Source of the DNA: Chthoniobacter flavus Ellin428 | GTDB taxonomy: Bacteria > Verrucomicrobiota > Verrucomicrobiia > Chthoniobacterales > Chthoniobacteraceae | DNA: 64,000 nucleotides | Assembly: GCF_000173075.1 (NCBI RefSeq) | Contig: NZ_ABVL01000011.1 | Coordinates: 151,889-215,888 of the forward strand | Direction: 5' to 3' | Part shown: positions 34,801-42,900 of the stretch, one piece after another | Position numbering within the stretch: position 1 is the first letter of the stretch | Layout of the letters: each line of letters begins with the position of its first letter | Position numbers and translations under genes: made by a program | Notes under the pieces: model-generated | Databases searched by the model: none | What the model saw: the letters and a program-made list of their open reading frames with translations, nothing else | What the model was told of the DNA's origin: nothing

Positions 34801-36762
34801 GTCACCGGGGGCACGCTTAACCTCTCGGACAGCGGCACGATCAGCAATACGGCATCGATCGATCTGAACTACGGGTCTCTGACGCTCGACGACTCGAGAC
34901 TCTACGCTAACGCCGACCGGGTGAATGACGCGGCTCCGATCACCATGCGCGGTGGCAACATCACCTTCCAGGGCCGGGCCCAAACGGCGTCTTCGGAAAC
35001 GATGGGCAATGTGACGCTCGTGGAGGGTAACAACAGCATTTTCAACACGGCGGGGGGCACAGGTGTCAACACGGCGACCTTGAATTTCGGCGCGCTGATC
35101 CGTCCCGCGGGTTCCGCGGCGACGCTGCGGTTCAATAACCTGGGCGCGCATGGCCTGATCAACGGGGTGCAAACCACCTTTACCCAGATCAATGGTGTCT
35201 CCACCGCGACCCTCGGTGGCGGCCTGACCAATAACATCATCGGGCCGTGGGCGATCGTGGATCGAGAATACGCCTCCTATGTGCCCGGCCTCGGCATCGG
35301 CGGTCTGAATGCCGTCGGTTTCCCGACCGGCGACGCGGTGAATTTCACCGGTGCGCTGGCTTCCAGCTATAACGTGCGTTTTGGGACCACCGGCACCACG
35401 GTCCTGGGCGGCGATGTCACCATTAACACGCTGACTTTCACGAGTCCCACCGCGGCGACCACGCTCGATCTCGGCGGCCACACGCTGAACTTGCAGGGCG
35501 GCGGTCTGCTCATCGGTGAAAACACCGATAACGTGAACGTTGGCATTACCGATGGCTTCATCACCGCGGGTTCCGGCGGTGCGACCGATCTCTACCTCAC
35601 CCACGCCAACTACAGCGGCACGAATCGGACGGCTTCGATCGATGCGGTCATCGAGGACAACGGCGGTCCGTTGCGACTCATCAAGTCCTCCGGTGATACC
35701 GGCGTGAGCGTGCTGACGTTGAATGGCGTCAACACCTACACCGGCGGCACGGTGCTCAACCAGGGCACACTCGTCATCGGCGCGACCGGCGCGCTGGGCA
35801 CCGGCGGCATCACCATCGGCCAGGCCACGCTCAGTCAGACGGCTGGCGGCGTGATCCCATCGCAGGCGTTGACGATGAATGGCAGCTCCACGGTGACGCT
35901 TGCCAACCAGGCAAACACCCTCACGAGCCTCACGTTCAACAACAACGGTGGTTCGGCGCCGACCCTGAACGCGACCGGCACGTTGACCTTGACCGGTAGC
36001 ATCACCTCGAATCCCAGCAACGTTGGCACCCAGTCGACCATCACCACCGGCACGGTCGATCTGAATGGCAACAACAGCTTCGCCATCACGGTCAATCCGA
36101 CGCTGGTCAATGGCCAGGACGTGGCGCCCTGGAGCGCGGGTTTGATCATCAATTCGATCATCCAAAACGGTGGCATCGTGAAGAACGGCAACGGCATGTT
36201 GCAATTGAGCGGCCAGAGCACGTTCGCCGGTGGCGTGACGGTAAGCACCGGTGGTTTGATCATCGCCGGGAACAGCACCGGCAGTGCGTTGGACGATGTC
36301 GTGACCGCCGGTCCACTCGGCACCGGCACGCTTACCATGGGCGCGAATACCACCATGGTTTCGACGGGCGCGTTCACCGTGGCCAACAACGTCGTCTTCC
36401 TCGGCGATGCGACCTTCAATGGCACCAACAACCTGACGCTGAATGGCATCACCACCCTGCCTGCCATTTGGAATGCGACGGTCACGGCCCCGCAAATGAC
36501 GGTGACCATCGGCGATGCCTCTCCTTCGCAACCGGACGATGTCATCAATAAGTCCGGCCTCGGCACTCTGGTGGTCGGCAATTACGCGGGCACCATCCAG
36601 GCCACCGGCGGCCTGGTCTTCACCGGCGATGGCAACGGCTTCGGCACGCCGGAAAGTGTTTCGCTCGGTGGAGATCTTGTCATCACCGGCGATACCGCGG
36701 TCACCATCAACCACTCAGGCTCGGCGCCGAACGCTCGGCAACAAGACCTTGCAAAAGGATAA
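22888..36762 (+). CDS. Giant beta-strand-repeat surface protein, N-terminal segment
   Basis: 4,624 residues as read, stopping at 36762 because of a frameshift. A long signal peptide (about 1-42, with an Arg-rich start and ending TAKA) is followed by an N-terminal domain YYWDSDGN. After this come at least 16 copies of the autotransporter-associated beta-strand repeat (TIGR02601-like; K-G-GTL-L-NTYTG-T-VNGGTL-pattern, such as TKNGAGTLVLGG, TKSGNGTLVLGN). Interspersed are blocks with DRVGDATPITLRDG and WAIANSTDYAAY, and five copies of a 55-residue insert (about 24.95, 25.85, 27.33, 31.02 and 31.21 kb). No outer-membrane barrel is visible. It is most likely a surface or secreted fibre. About 36733 an extra base breaks the frame; the same protein resumes downstream (36735-48100). 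Confidence 0.85.
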   Translation: MSQKLRTSTRRRISPQFIRRLSSWLVLSTGLTLAASATAKAASYYWDSDGNAAGNAITGAGLGDTTNPFVWDTTTPLLNWWDGAGASDVAWTNSFANTAVFTGTPGTVTLNNPIAAGALTFNVSGYTIAGNTLTLGGDSVIDVANLGDRETISSVIAGTDGLTKTGDGTLVLTNNANSFSGDVVINGGSVVITGPSQLGTGTTTISIGGIANTGNPGFSGGQLVLQGAGAGMILSRDISVSGRGPGAANNSGGLISIGNNTISGHITVGGPASQGNIVATHGITTITGNVQLGNSTTQTFFGNGNFIISGQVTGFEVANDRFAKSGTVVSTTLWLQNTANNFAESVRIDSGTVRVSTNSALGNNTSTQAVDLNNGILEVRTDTPGVGDADFSARKVFNRDNTNTGIFVSRDINGSAINQTVTFGETRATGTNTNFRITGRDGFNVTLTGLNSSATGIMGQGGSNSALIENNSSGLLTLATSSLWNQGDGTARTLTIQGNGDTLLTGNITRTGGGAHIVTKAGSGTFTIQGTASTFIGSFNANGGTTTINSFGAINNGASGALQLNGGALNYIGTDGTGAGETTAKSINLTGTTGSGIILANQTGTSPSALIIANGVAATGAGVKSLFLGGSSTLANEIQGVIQDNTGTNKTSLVKIGSGTWLYDPAASSYVTTAATGVTTTGGGAAQSNSFTVSSTTGLVVGETVTGSNVPGASIITAINGSTVTINNAIGTTAVASGTALTFGTINNFTGSVTVSGGTLQVKATAGSGNGSDVINNTSALIFNVDTLNTNQVAGGTFEYQGFSGVASTESLGALTLTAGAGTIKVTPGAGGTAALIFSSTGAVVPGTGANILSTGTVNVTGASGFLNGHTYFNGGDFAYADAGGTLRAPVYGTDSGFSAVDTIATNTHVALSTSQALPSSMTLKSLKLTGAGTALSLSAGQTLTLNSGVGVSSGILVSGGNAVSITGGTGLTAGSVTAGGGATTSGSATVTVTSTAALLAGMAISGTNIPANTVVMSVLDGTHLVLNQSATATTSSITFTLGNDLVFRTDSASDVLTLSTPITSSTTFGITKNGAGTLVLGGSNAQGGTTTVNEGILRLSGSGTVGTTNVNLTIRQDGTFDLNGVNVGTAASGTSSVNALNGSGVITNSAASGTATLRFGNNNAGGVFTGSIQDGATAQVALVKAGTGTVALTGANTFTGPVTILGGNLDIPNIADIGVASGIGTGDATNNATNAASLILNGGALRYVGTNSGGAVTATQTPSVSINRLFTLAGNGTISSFGSYGNVTASRGANNAALIFNNTADVAFSGAGTRSLTLDGDSSGDNEIRIHLTDNPNAGEALSLNKTSTGLWILNPLTPNTYSGVTTISGGALQATEGAGLPVGSNLLLSGGVFQTAGTFNRGLGTGAGQFRFVANGNGGFSSSTSKLTVDFSGLGTPVWGSTTNFLGAGSLILNNQSSLADVEVKGDFGLVPGAAATPTISTASGNATITITSGNTNGLTVGQAITGTNIPAGSYINAINGLNSITISQNASASGTGIAATIVAGGYRQIQVDDNSSTGLDFATVSGVISGTGGLSKIGAGPLILGDANTYSGKTVIRQESVFVTSIGAAGATSSSFGTNVAGGIVELGNPGSTTTVNLLYVGPGETTTREIDLTGTTGTRRIDSSGSGPLILTNLQNTTANSVNTTGGAKTLELHGTNTDYNMITSVLMDNAGALTVTKADGGIWILNPTSANTFTGNINANGGLLGLTANGIGAAGNVTISNGGIFAYGGDLTTSTNFVLANNSTAVFAGSNNITLNGTLTKAGGANDQTFSNNLENGAVLTINGNFIDAETGASTTRVVNIRGYGSTVFNGIVQNNSTSGTTNKLKLDIRLSDDGSVTLAGDNKGAALGFTGGILLGQGTLIVGHTGGLGPVANVIQLEGGAFTSTVDLTGTNAVQNKVSLQGDQVTINGSQSIEFAGIVDENGNRFLRNELTSGATLTLSGTINLSSDTNARTLTLRGASDIVVSGVVANGAATSGGLAYSGLSTLALTNANTATGALTVNRNEIVLSGNGTWSGSVTLNPIGTVTLDNSGTNLERLSDTGTVFGQGGTLNIIGAAGGSAETAGALTLNSVQTYITTSGGNVALTFASVSFANPGSSLNLSGISNLGVDNQVKFTTAPSGAAFVFNGVIPRIFLGGTDFAKYDATNGVVALVPGDYNLGNNLNTAAATDTLDLTASSSITSNRTINALKLDGNGLSVGGSTGARLTITSGGLINTGGDNSLDAQSAIFTNTPIFQIQAGTTLTVNSALLGSTNFIKSLPGTLVFNAPSFVTGTYNLLNGTTQLAAGGLNTFFPNQLLNINNGAVLDLNGGTQYVAQLSDPGILPAAGGSITTSTGTGTIVTNMAASTTFATTIDGSVNLARVGGNTLTLESVNTYTGATTMMGGTLQLQDDATILNTSSIDLNAATLLLNNNSSLQRAVYDRVGDATPITLRDGTIQFNGKVSDPSTETMGAVTSAQGANTISVNTGGTGTAGAFTSADVTFASLTRLAGTTVNFTGSNLGSEGNNARIYFTTPLTTYAGGVLGGWAIANSTDYAAYNTTDGVGVVGNGGFAGYDNTFGSGKITNLGTLELAPLTTTVSTNTTSALLKLSGNFTNNIAFATGSEVLNLELGGILRSNNVFDTSIGTAARRGVITAGGNEISGTRDLVIYNNATGNPTFGGGATTSGTSVITMSSTQGLQPGMTITNGGLPAGTTIVSVDSLTQATVSQNATATATSQTFTGGAFVLGATALGSPSVTMNSTTGIAPGMTITGTGIPAGTYVISVDSATGLTLSQNATANGSALTFTLGVSNMIINSVIEDNGFGNQVRLVKSGAGVLNLSANNLYTGGTVIDQGTVNLIGSGVVIPAGGLLIGGATLVENTNGGQIDPSNVVTIRRSSTLTLAGNNTLDSLIFDNNGGTGNPTVNIGGGNTLTLTNSAPLTVTNADALTVPTISAGTLALPAGLNTISVQGPTVGGVLYTKISPSLNITSVITGPGTSINKTGTGVLQLSGQNTFVGLTVSDGGILISGNSTPVQGGGGLVSGPLGAGSVSMAAGTTLLVDGSRTIGNDVNFAGTPTFDSTANTAWTLTLNGALSGAWLTPTPTVQINNPFLTVALLGKIPNIGTITSFNKTGLGTLVFNSTGYTGDFNATALGNPNQIQLLNDGDGTGSVETISLGNAIFDPGIVGTVVVGRAGGTAPYTQAQNKIIAPASVSNIETGLTVTNNNGYGLQVSQDGVLANPTFTVANATNSNVTQGLYLTGNLTGTGFTKSGNGTLVLGNPVPSHNTFTGNIQVNQGVLSVASDLELGNAANEVVLSPSTGAATLRATDDITTSRVISLANTANVRSIEVVGGKTLQLNTAFDLNGSGGISASLAKNDQGVLVLNAANPTWAGQLSILGGAVRVSANGALGTGATQVLLTGVFDAALQLSGGVTVANPINLNNSATNLTTGGVNSQGQLQNFSGTNTYSGAITLSADASIGSSSGTLNITGGISMATTTARALFFLGDGNITISGTSLTGGVGASWHRIEKIGNGTLTITNANSVTLTGDLFKIRAGTVVLSGAGTFTGSTLGNIVEQGATLDVDNSGTAITNRLGDRILTMAGGSFNYTLNTTSANSEAFGTTTFNSGGSTFNVVQNGTQNSTITFSTLAFGAGGTVNFTGAIGTSTNKIIASTAPALTPAGTGILPRATVNGNEFATYNATTGLTAFSGYAAATNILSAGSTQTFKATSTTANSLTGNQTLNALTLTSGTGSVNVGGLSGLTPTTLTLTSGAVLANGTGSGSTLSVPVVAVGGVEAILHVAAGQTLNVSSAFTGTAGMTKALPGVLNLNSQQFVSGNTTVNAGTLNLLGGTNTLLPGAGLVVNSGGTVDLNGNAQYIGTLASQDAAVGAGVGGGIITSSVPGATLATNTNSSFGGQITGSIYLAKAGGTLNLLNVNTYTGGTLVTGGTLNLSDSGTISNTASIDLNYGSLTLDDSRLYANADRVNDAAPITMRGGNITFQGRAQTASSETMGNVTLVEGNNSIFNTAGGTGVNTATLNFGALIRPAGSAATLRFNNLGAHGLINGVQTTFTQINGVSTATLGGGLTNNIIGPWAIVDREYASYVPGLGIGGLNAVGFPTGDAVNFTGALASSYNVRFGTTGTTVLGGDVTINTLTFTSPTAATTLDLGGHTLNLQGGGLLIGENTDNVNVGITDGFITAGSGGATDLYLTHANYSGTNRTASIDAVIEDNGGPLRLIKSSGDTGVSVLTLNGVNTYTGGTVLNQGTLVIGATGALGTGGITIGQATLSQTAGGVIPSQALTMNGSSTVTLANQANTLTSLTFNNNGGSAPTLNATGTLTLTGSITSNPSNVGTQSTITTGTVDLNGNNSFAITVNPTLVNGQDVAPWSAGLIINSIIQNGGIVKNGNGMLQLSGQSTFAGGVTVSTGGLIIAGNSTGSALDDVVTAGPLGTGTLTMGANTTMVSTGAFTVANNVVFLGDATFNGTNNLTLNGITTLPAIWNATVTAPQMTVTIGDASPSQPDDVINKSGLGTLVVGNYAGTIQATGGLVFTGDGNGFGTPESVSLGGDLVITGDTAVTINHSGSAPNARQQDLAKG

Positions 36763-36924
36763 CCTGACGATGCCGGGGAACATTCTCAGCATCACCAACC
36801 AAAATGGTTATGGGCTGGAGTTTACCGGCACCACGACGCTGACCGGCCCCGCCCATTTCGCCGTCCGGTGTCGCGACCGGTTCGAATGTAGTGCAGGGAC
36901 TGACGCTCTCCGGCGTGGTCTCCG

Positions 36925-39900
36925 ATGGCGGCTCCGATTTCGGCATCACCAAGTCGGGCGCCGGCACGCTGGTGCTGGGGCAATTCGGGCAACACCTTCG
37001 GCGGCGTTGGGGCGACGATCGACGTGCTGAACGGTATTCTCTCCGTGGGATCGGACGGCGCGCTCGGTAATGCGAACAACTCCGTGACGCTCGATGTGGA
37101 CGGTACGACGGGGGTCGGTTTCCGCGCGACCGGTACCTTCTCCACCGCCCGCAATTTCCTCCTCAACCAGAATAACAACGCCTTTGAAGTCACGGTGGGG
37201 AATACCCTCACCCTGACCACGCCGTTCACGCTCTCGGCCGCGACGGATACCTTGACCAAGAACGACAACGGCGTGCTGGCGCTCAGTGCGGACAACGTGA
37301 CCGGTCCGGGTTGGACGGGAGCGATCACGATCAATGCCGGCGCGATCCTGGTCTCGAATAACAACGCTCTCGGTTCCGGCTCCATTACCATTGGGAGCGG
37401 CGTCGGCGCTGCCTTGCAACTGACCGGCGGCGTGACGATTTCGAATCCGCTCTCTGCCGGCCCGGCCAGCAGCACGGGTATCAATAGCGGCGGCGCGATC
37501 GAAAGCGTCTCCGGTGTCAATACCTACTCGGGCTTGATCACCGAGATCTCCGGCGTGGCGATCACCATCGGCGCGGATGCGGGGTCCACGCTGAATATCA
37601 CTGGTGGCATCAGTGCAGCGGGCGGAAATTCGATCAGCTTCACCGGTGCGGGCAATATCAACGTGAACACCACCGGGCTGACGGCGGGTAGCACCTTCAA
37701 TAAGCTCGGCTCCGGCACGCTCACGATTTCGGTCGCCAATCCAAATCTGTCCGTCACACAACTCATCAATGCGACCGCGGGTACGCTGGTTTTGTCCGGC
37801 GCGGGCACGCTTGGACCGGTGGGGGCTTCGACGGGCGCTGTTACCGTGGACGTGGATAGCACGTTAACCCTGGACAATCGCACCGCGTCGGGTGGCAACG
37901 TCAACAACCGCCTCGGCACAGGGCGCGGCGTCACGTTCCGCGGAGGTAATTTCAACCTCATCGGCAACGAGACGGTGGCAACGACGGAGACCTTTGCCGC
38001 GCCCACGCTGGCGCGCGGCCTTACGGTCATCACCGTGACGGACAGCGGTGCGGGAACCAACCTGCTGTTCACCGGTTCCTCCAACGTGCCAGCCAATTCG
38101 CAAAACAACGGCACCACGCCGAGTGGTACGTCGATCCTCTTCCGCGGCACCAATCTGGGCAACACCGCGGGTGCCGGCGTGGCCACGATCAAGGACACGG
38201 GCAGCACCAACGGATTTGCCTTCAATGGCCAGAACGGTGCGACCGGCACCAAGAACAAGGGCATCATGCCCTATGCGCTCGTGGATACCACCGCGACTGG
38301 CAGTGGTGTTTCGTTTGCCACGGGTGATTCCGGCGGCACGACGAATGCCGGCACGATTGCCAACGTACGCAAACTCGCCGACAACGAATACGAAACGGCG
38401 AACACCATTACGAGCAACGATAATATCCTGCTCAATGGCGGGGTGACGACGAACATCGCGACCAGCGGAACGAGCGTGAACTCCTTCACCATCGACGCCA
38501 GTGCCAATCTCACCTTGGGGAACGGCGTGCTCGCGGGCATCAGCAGCGGCGGCATTCTCGTGCGCACCGGCAGCACTTCGACCATCAGCGGTGGTGTCAT
38601 CAACCAGACCAACGGGTTCTCGCCGCTGAACATCTGGACACTCGGCGACCTCACCATCAGCAGCGTGATCAACGGCGGCAATGGCACGGCCAATGGCGCC
38701 GTCGGTTTCGTCAAGGCGGGCGCTGGCACGCTCACCCTGAGTGAGCCGACTTCCACCATCACCGGTCTCACCGGCATGGGCGTGAATTCGATGTCCGGTC
38801 AACTCGTGATCAACCAGGGCACGCTGAAACTCAACGGCGGCAAGAATACCGTCCAGGCGAATAACTTCGTCGCCATCGACGGTGGCACGCTTGACCTGAA
38901 TGGCAATTCCCAGCAAATCCTCAGCCTCTTCACTGACGGAGCGGTGGCCGGCGCCGGTGGAACCGTCACCAGCAGCACGGGCACGGGTAACCTCGTGGTC
39001 AACGAGGACAATACCACCCGTAACTTCGCCGGCGCGATCACCGGCAATGTGAAGCTGACCCGCTCCGGCCAAAACACCTGGACGCTCTATAGCAACCAGA
39101 CCTACACCGGCTCCACGGTGATCAATGGCGGCACCACGGTGCTGCGCGACAATGCCGCCCTGAGCAATACTCCGTCGATCGATATCAATTACGCCACGCT
39201 GCTGATCGATAACAACGCTGGGACGATCGACATGACGGATCGGGTCAACGATGCGGCTCCGATCACTCTCCGTGGTGGTTCGATCACCTTCCAGGGTCGT
39301 GCGGCGGCGGCCTCGTTGGAAACTTTGGGCGCTGTGACTCTCACCGAGGGTAACTCGATCATTACTTCCGCGATCGGGGGCACGGGGATCAATTCTTCCG
39401 ATCTCATCCTGACCAGCCTCACCCGTTCGGTCGGCGGCGGCACGGTGAACTTCAGCGCGACCACGGACGGTTTGATCGGCAGCAGTTCGCGCGTCTTGAT
39501 TCCCACCATCAATGGAGTCTCGACCGACACGTATGGCGCGGTCCTGACCAACGATATCCTGGGCGGTTGGGCGATCATCAACACCAGTGACTTCGCCAGC
39601 TATGTCCCGGGAGTGGGCGTGGGTGCGCTCGGCCAGCAGGGCTTCGCGCAGTATTCCACGAAAATCCTCTCCGCCTCGGCGACGCCGACGGACAACATCC
39701 GCGTCAACTACACCGCGCTCTCGACGATCTCGGACGACACGACGATCAACTCTGTGAAGTTCGACAACGTGGCGTTGGGGGGTGTTGCGCTCGCCGCGGG
39801 CAAGACGCTGACCATCGCCTCGGGCGGTCTCCTCAGCTTCACGAATACCTCGTGGAATTTCGGCACTGCGGTCAATCAAGGCTTCCTCACCAGCGGCGGT

Positions 39901-42900
39901 CCGGAGCTGTTCATCTACACGCAGGGCAGCGGTGTTGCGACGATCAATTCGGTCATCGAGGGCAGCGGGATGAGTCTGGTGAAGAGCGGGGCCAATACCG
40001 CGACGCTCGCGGGCACGAACACCTACGATGGCGGCACCTTCGTCAATCAAGGCACGCTGAACGTCGCGGCGACGGGTTATATCCCGCTCGCGGCGAATCC
40101 GGCCAACGGCTTGGTGATCAGCAACGCGACCGTCACGCTCAACGCGGCGGGACTCATCGATCCCGGTAACATCGTCACTGTTAATGGGGGCGGCGTCCTG
40201 AATCTCTTCGGCAACAACACCGTCGCCGGACTCGTGTTCAATAACAGTGGCGGCACGGGGAACCCGAGTGTCCTGACTTACTCCATCTTTGCTTCGAACG
40301 GCGGCCCCAATGCCGGCGCGGCGGGCGTCCTGACGATCGGCAACTCCGGCATCGTGGCGACTTCCTCGAATGTCGGCACGACCAGCAACCTCTTTGGTCG
40401 CGTGGATTTTGGCACCGGCGCCAACACCGTGAGTGTCGACACCATCAACGTGAACGGCGTGACCGACGTGGCTCCGTTGCAAGCGGGGTTGGCGCTGCAA
40501 GGCGTGATCAATTCCAGCGGTGGAATCACCAAGCTCGGCAACGGCGTGCTCGGCTTGAATGCGCAGCAGATTTTCACCGGTCCGTTGACCGTGAATGCCG
40601 GTGGCGTGCGCATCGGCGCCGCGAATGGCGGTTCCCGCTTCTCCGCGCTCACCTTGAACGCCAATACCCGCCTCGACCTCGCCGGTTCGAGCACTACACT
40701 GGGCTCACTCACTGGCTCGGGCACGGTCTTCAGCAGCGCGGGCACACCGACTCTCACCGTCGGTTACGACAATACCGATACGACCTTCTCCGGGTCCTTC
40801 AGCCGCTTCAACGATGCGGCGCCGAATGCGGTTTTGCTGACCAAGATTGGCACCGGCACGCTCACCTTGACCTCCGCGCAAGTCGCCGGGACAGGCTCTT
40901 CCGGCACGATCACGGTCGATGGTGGCGGCCTCACTTACAGCGGCGCGGGTGCGGCCTTCCCCTCGGTGCCTTCGGCGACCGCTCCGAACTCGGCCGTGAC
41001 TGTGGCCGTCAACCCCGGCGGCACGCTCACGTTGGACAATGAATCCGGCGGGAACTTGAACAACCGCCTGGCGATGAACAACGGCGCGGGCACGCTGGCC
41101 ATCCAGGGCGGTAATTTTGTCCTCCTCGGGAACAGCGGGGCGAACACGCAGGAGACCGTCAACAGCGTCGCCATCCAGAACGGCGGCGGCACCCTCACGC
41201 TCACGGCCGATCCGGCCAGCCAGCTCAACATGACCATCTCGACCTTGAGCGGAGGCAACAGCACCGGCTCGCTGGTCGTTCGCGGGCTCTCACCCACTGC
41301 GGGAGCCGGACTGGCGACCTTGACGATTACCAATGCGAGCTTGCTCGGCAGCCAGGGGAACGGAGCCAATGGCACGACCAACATGCAGATCCGCGCGGAC
41401 ACCCTCGGTGACGCCAGCCAGACGGGCCTCGGAACCGGGTATCTCGTGAAGGACAGTCTCAGCGGCTTCTGGCGTCCGCTCGCTGCCAATGAACTGCAGA
41501 CCTCGGTCACGGCGTGGGCCTCTGGCCAGAACGCCGGCCTCTCCAGCGACCAGACCATCGCGGCGAACACCACGGTGAACAGCCTCACCGTCAGCGGCAC
41601 CGCGAGTATCAGCTCCGGACTCGATTCCGGCACCTACGGCATCTTCGGCCCCACGGGTGTCCTGAGCATGAACCTCTCGGGTGCCACCACGCTCCTCGTG
41701 CTCGACGGCGCCACGTTGGATATCGACACCGCCCTGGCGGCCGCGAGTGGCGGCATCACGCCTTATCTTCACGTGGTCGGCAGCGGCGTGCTGAATATCA
41801 ACGGCTACTTCGGCATCGGTGGCACCGTCGGCATGGTGAAAGCGGACGATGGCGTGCTCAACTTGAATGCCCCTGCCTTCTACACCACTGGGAGCAGCAG
41901 CACGACCACGGTGAACGGAGGCACACTGAACCTCAATTCCGGCCAGGACAACACCCTCGCCGTCGTGCCCGGCGCCACCACTCCGGCGCTCACGCCATTG
42001 GCCATCAACGGCGTCGGCGCCTTGGTTGATCTCAAGGATCACAGCCAGGCGATTGCTGCGCTGACCACCACCAATCCGATTCCCGGTCAGGGCGGCAACA
42101 TCACCAACAGTGGATCGCATACGGTCACCCTCACCTCGGTGGTGCCCTCGAATGCCACCGCCACCTTTGCCGGCCAGATCACCGGTAACATCGCCTTCAC
42201 GAGATCCGGTATCGGCAGCAACACCACGCTGCTGACCAACACGAATTCCTACACCGGCCCGACCACCGTTCGCGGTGGCACCCTCCAGTTGCGTGATTCT
42301 GGTGCGCTGACCAATACCTCCGCGATCACCTTGGATTACGGCACCTTGAACCTGGACAACTCGGGGCTGTCCTCACTGGCCAACCTGAACATTGCCCGCA
42401 TTCCGGCGGCCGCACCACTGACGATGCTGGGCGGCACCTTGACCCTCAACGGCGGCGGCTCCATCGACACCACGGCGATAATCAATTCGCTGACGATCGC
42501 GGGCGGCGGCAATAACATCAACGTCCTGCCGCAAGTCAACGAAGGCAGTACGGCGAAGATTACCATCGGCAGCCTGACTCGCGATCCGGGCAACCACAGC
42601 ATGGTTAACTTCAATGGCTTCACCACCAACAATAGCGGCGGCACTTCCACCACCGGTGGCCAGGGTCTTAGCGTCAACGGCAACATCATTCTCAACAGCG
42701 TCAATGGTGTGACCCCGCTGAATCTGGCCATGACCGGTGCGGTAACGACGGCCAGCAACCGCACGATCACCGTCGCTTCCACCGCCCAACTGGTGGTCGG
42801 CGCCGCGGTCACCGGCACGGGCATCCCGGCGAATGAGTTCATCACCGGTATCGTCGACGCGACTCATTTCACCATCACCACCGGCACTGGCGTGACGGCG

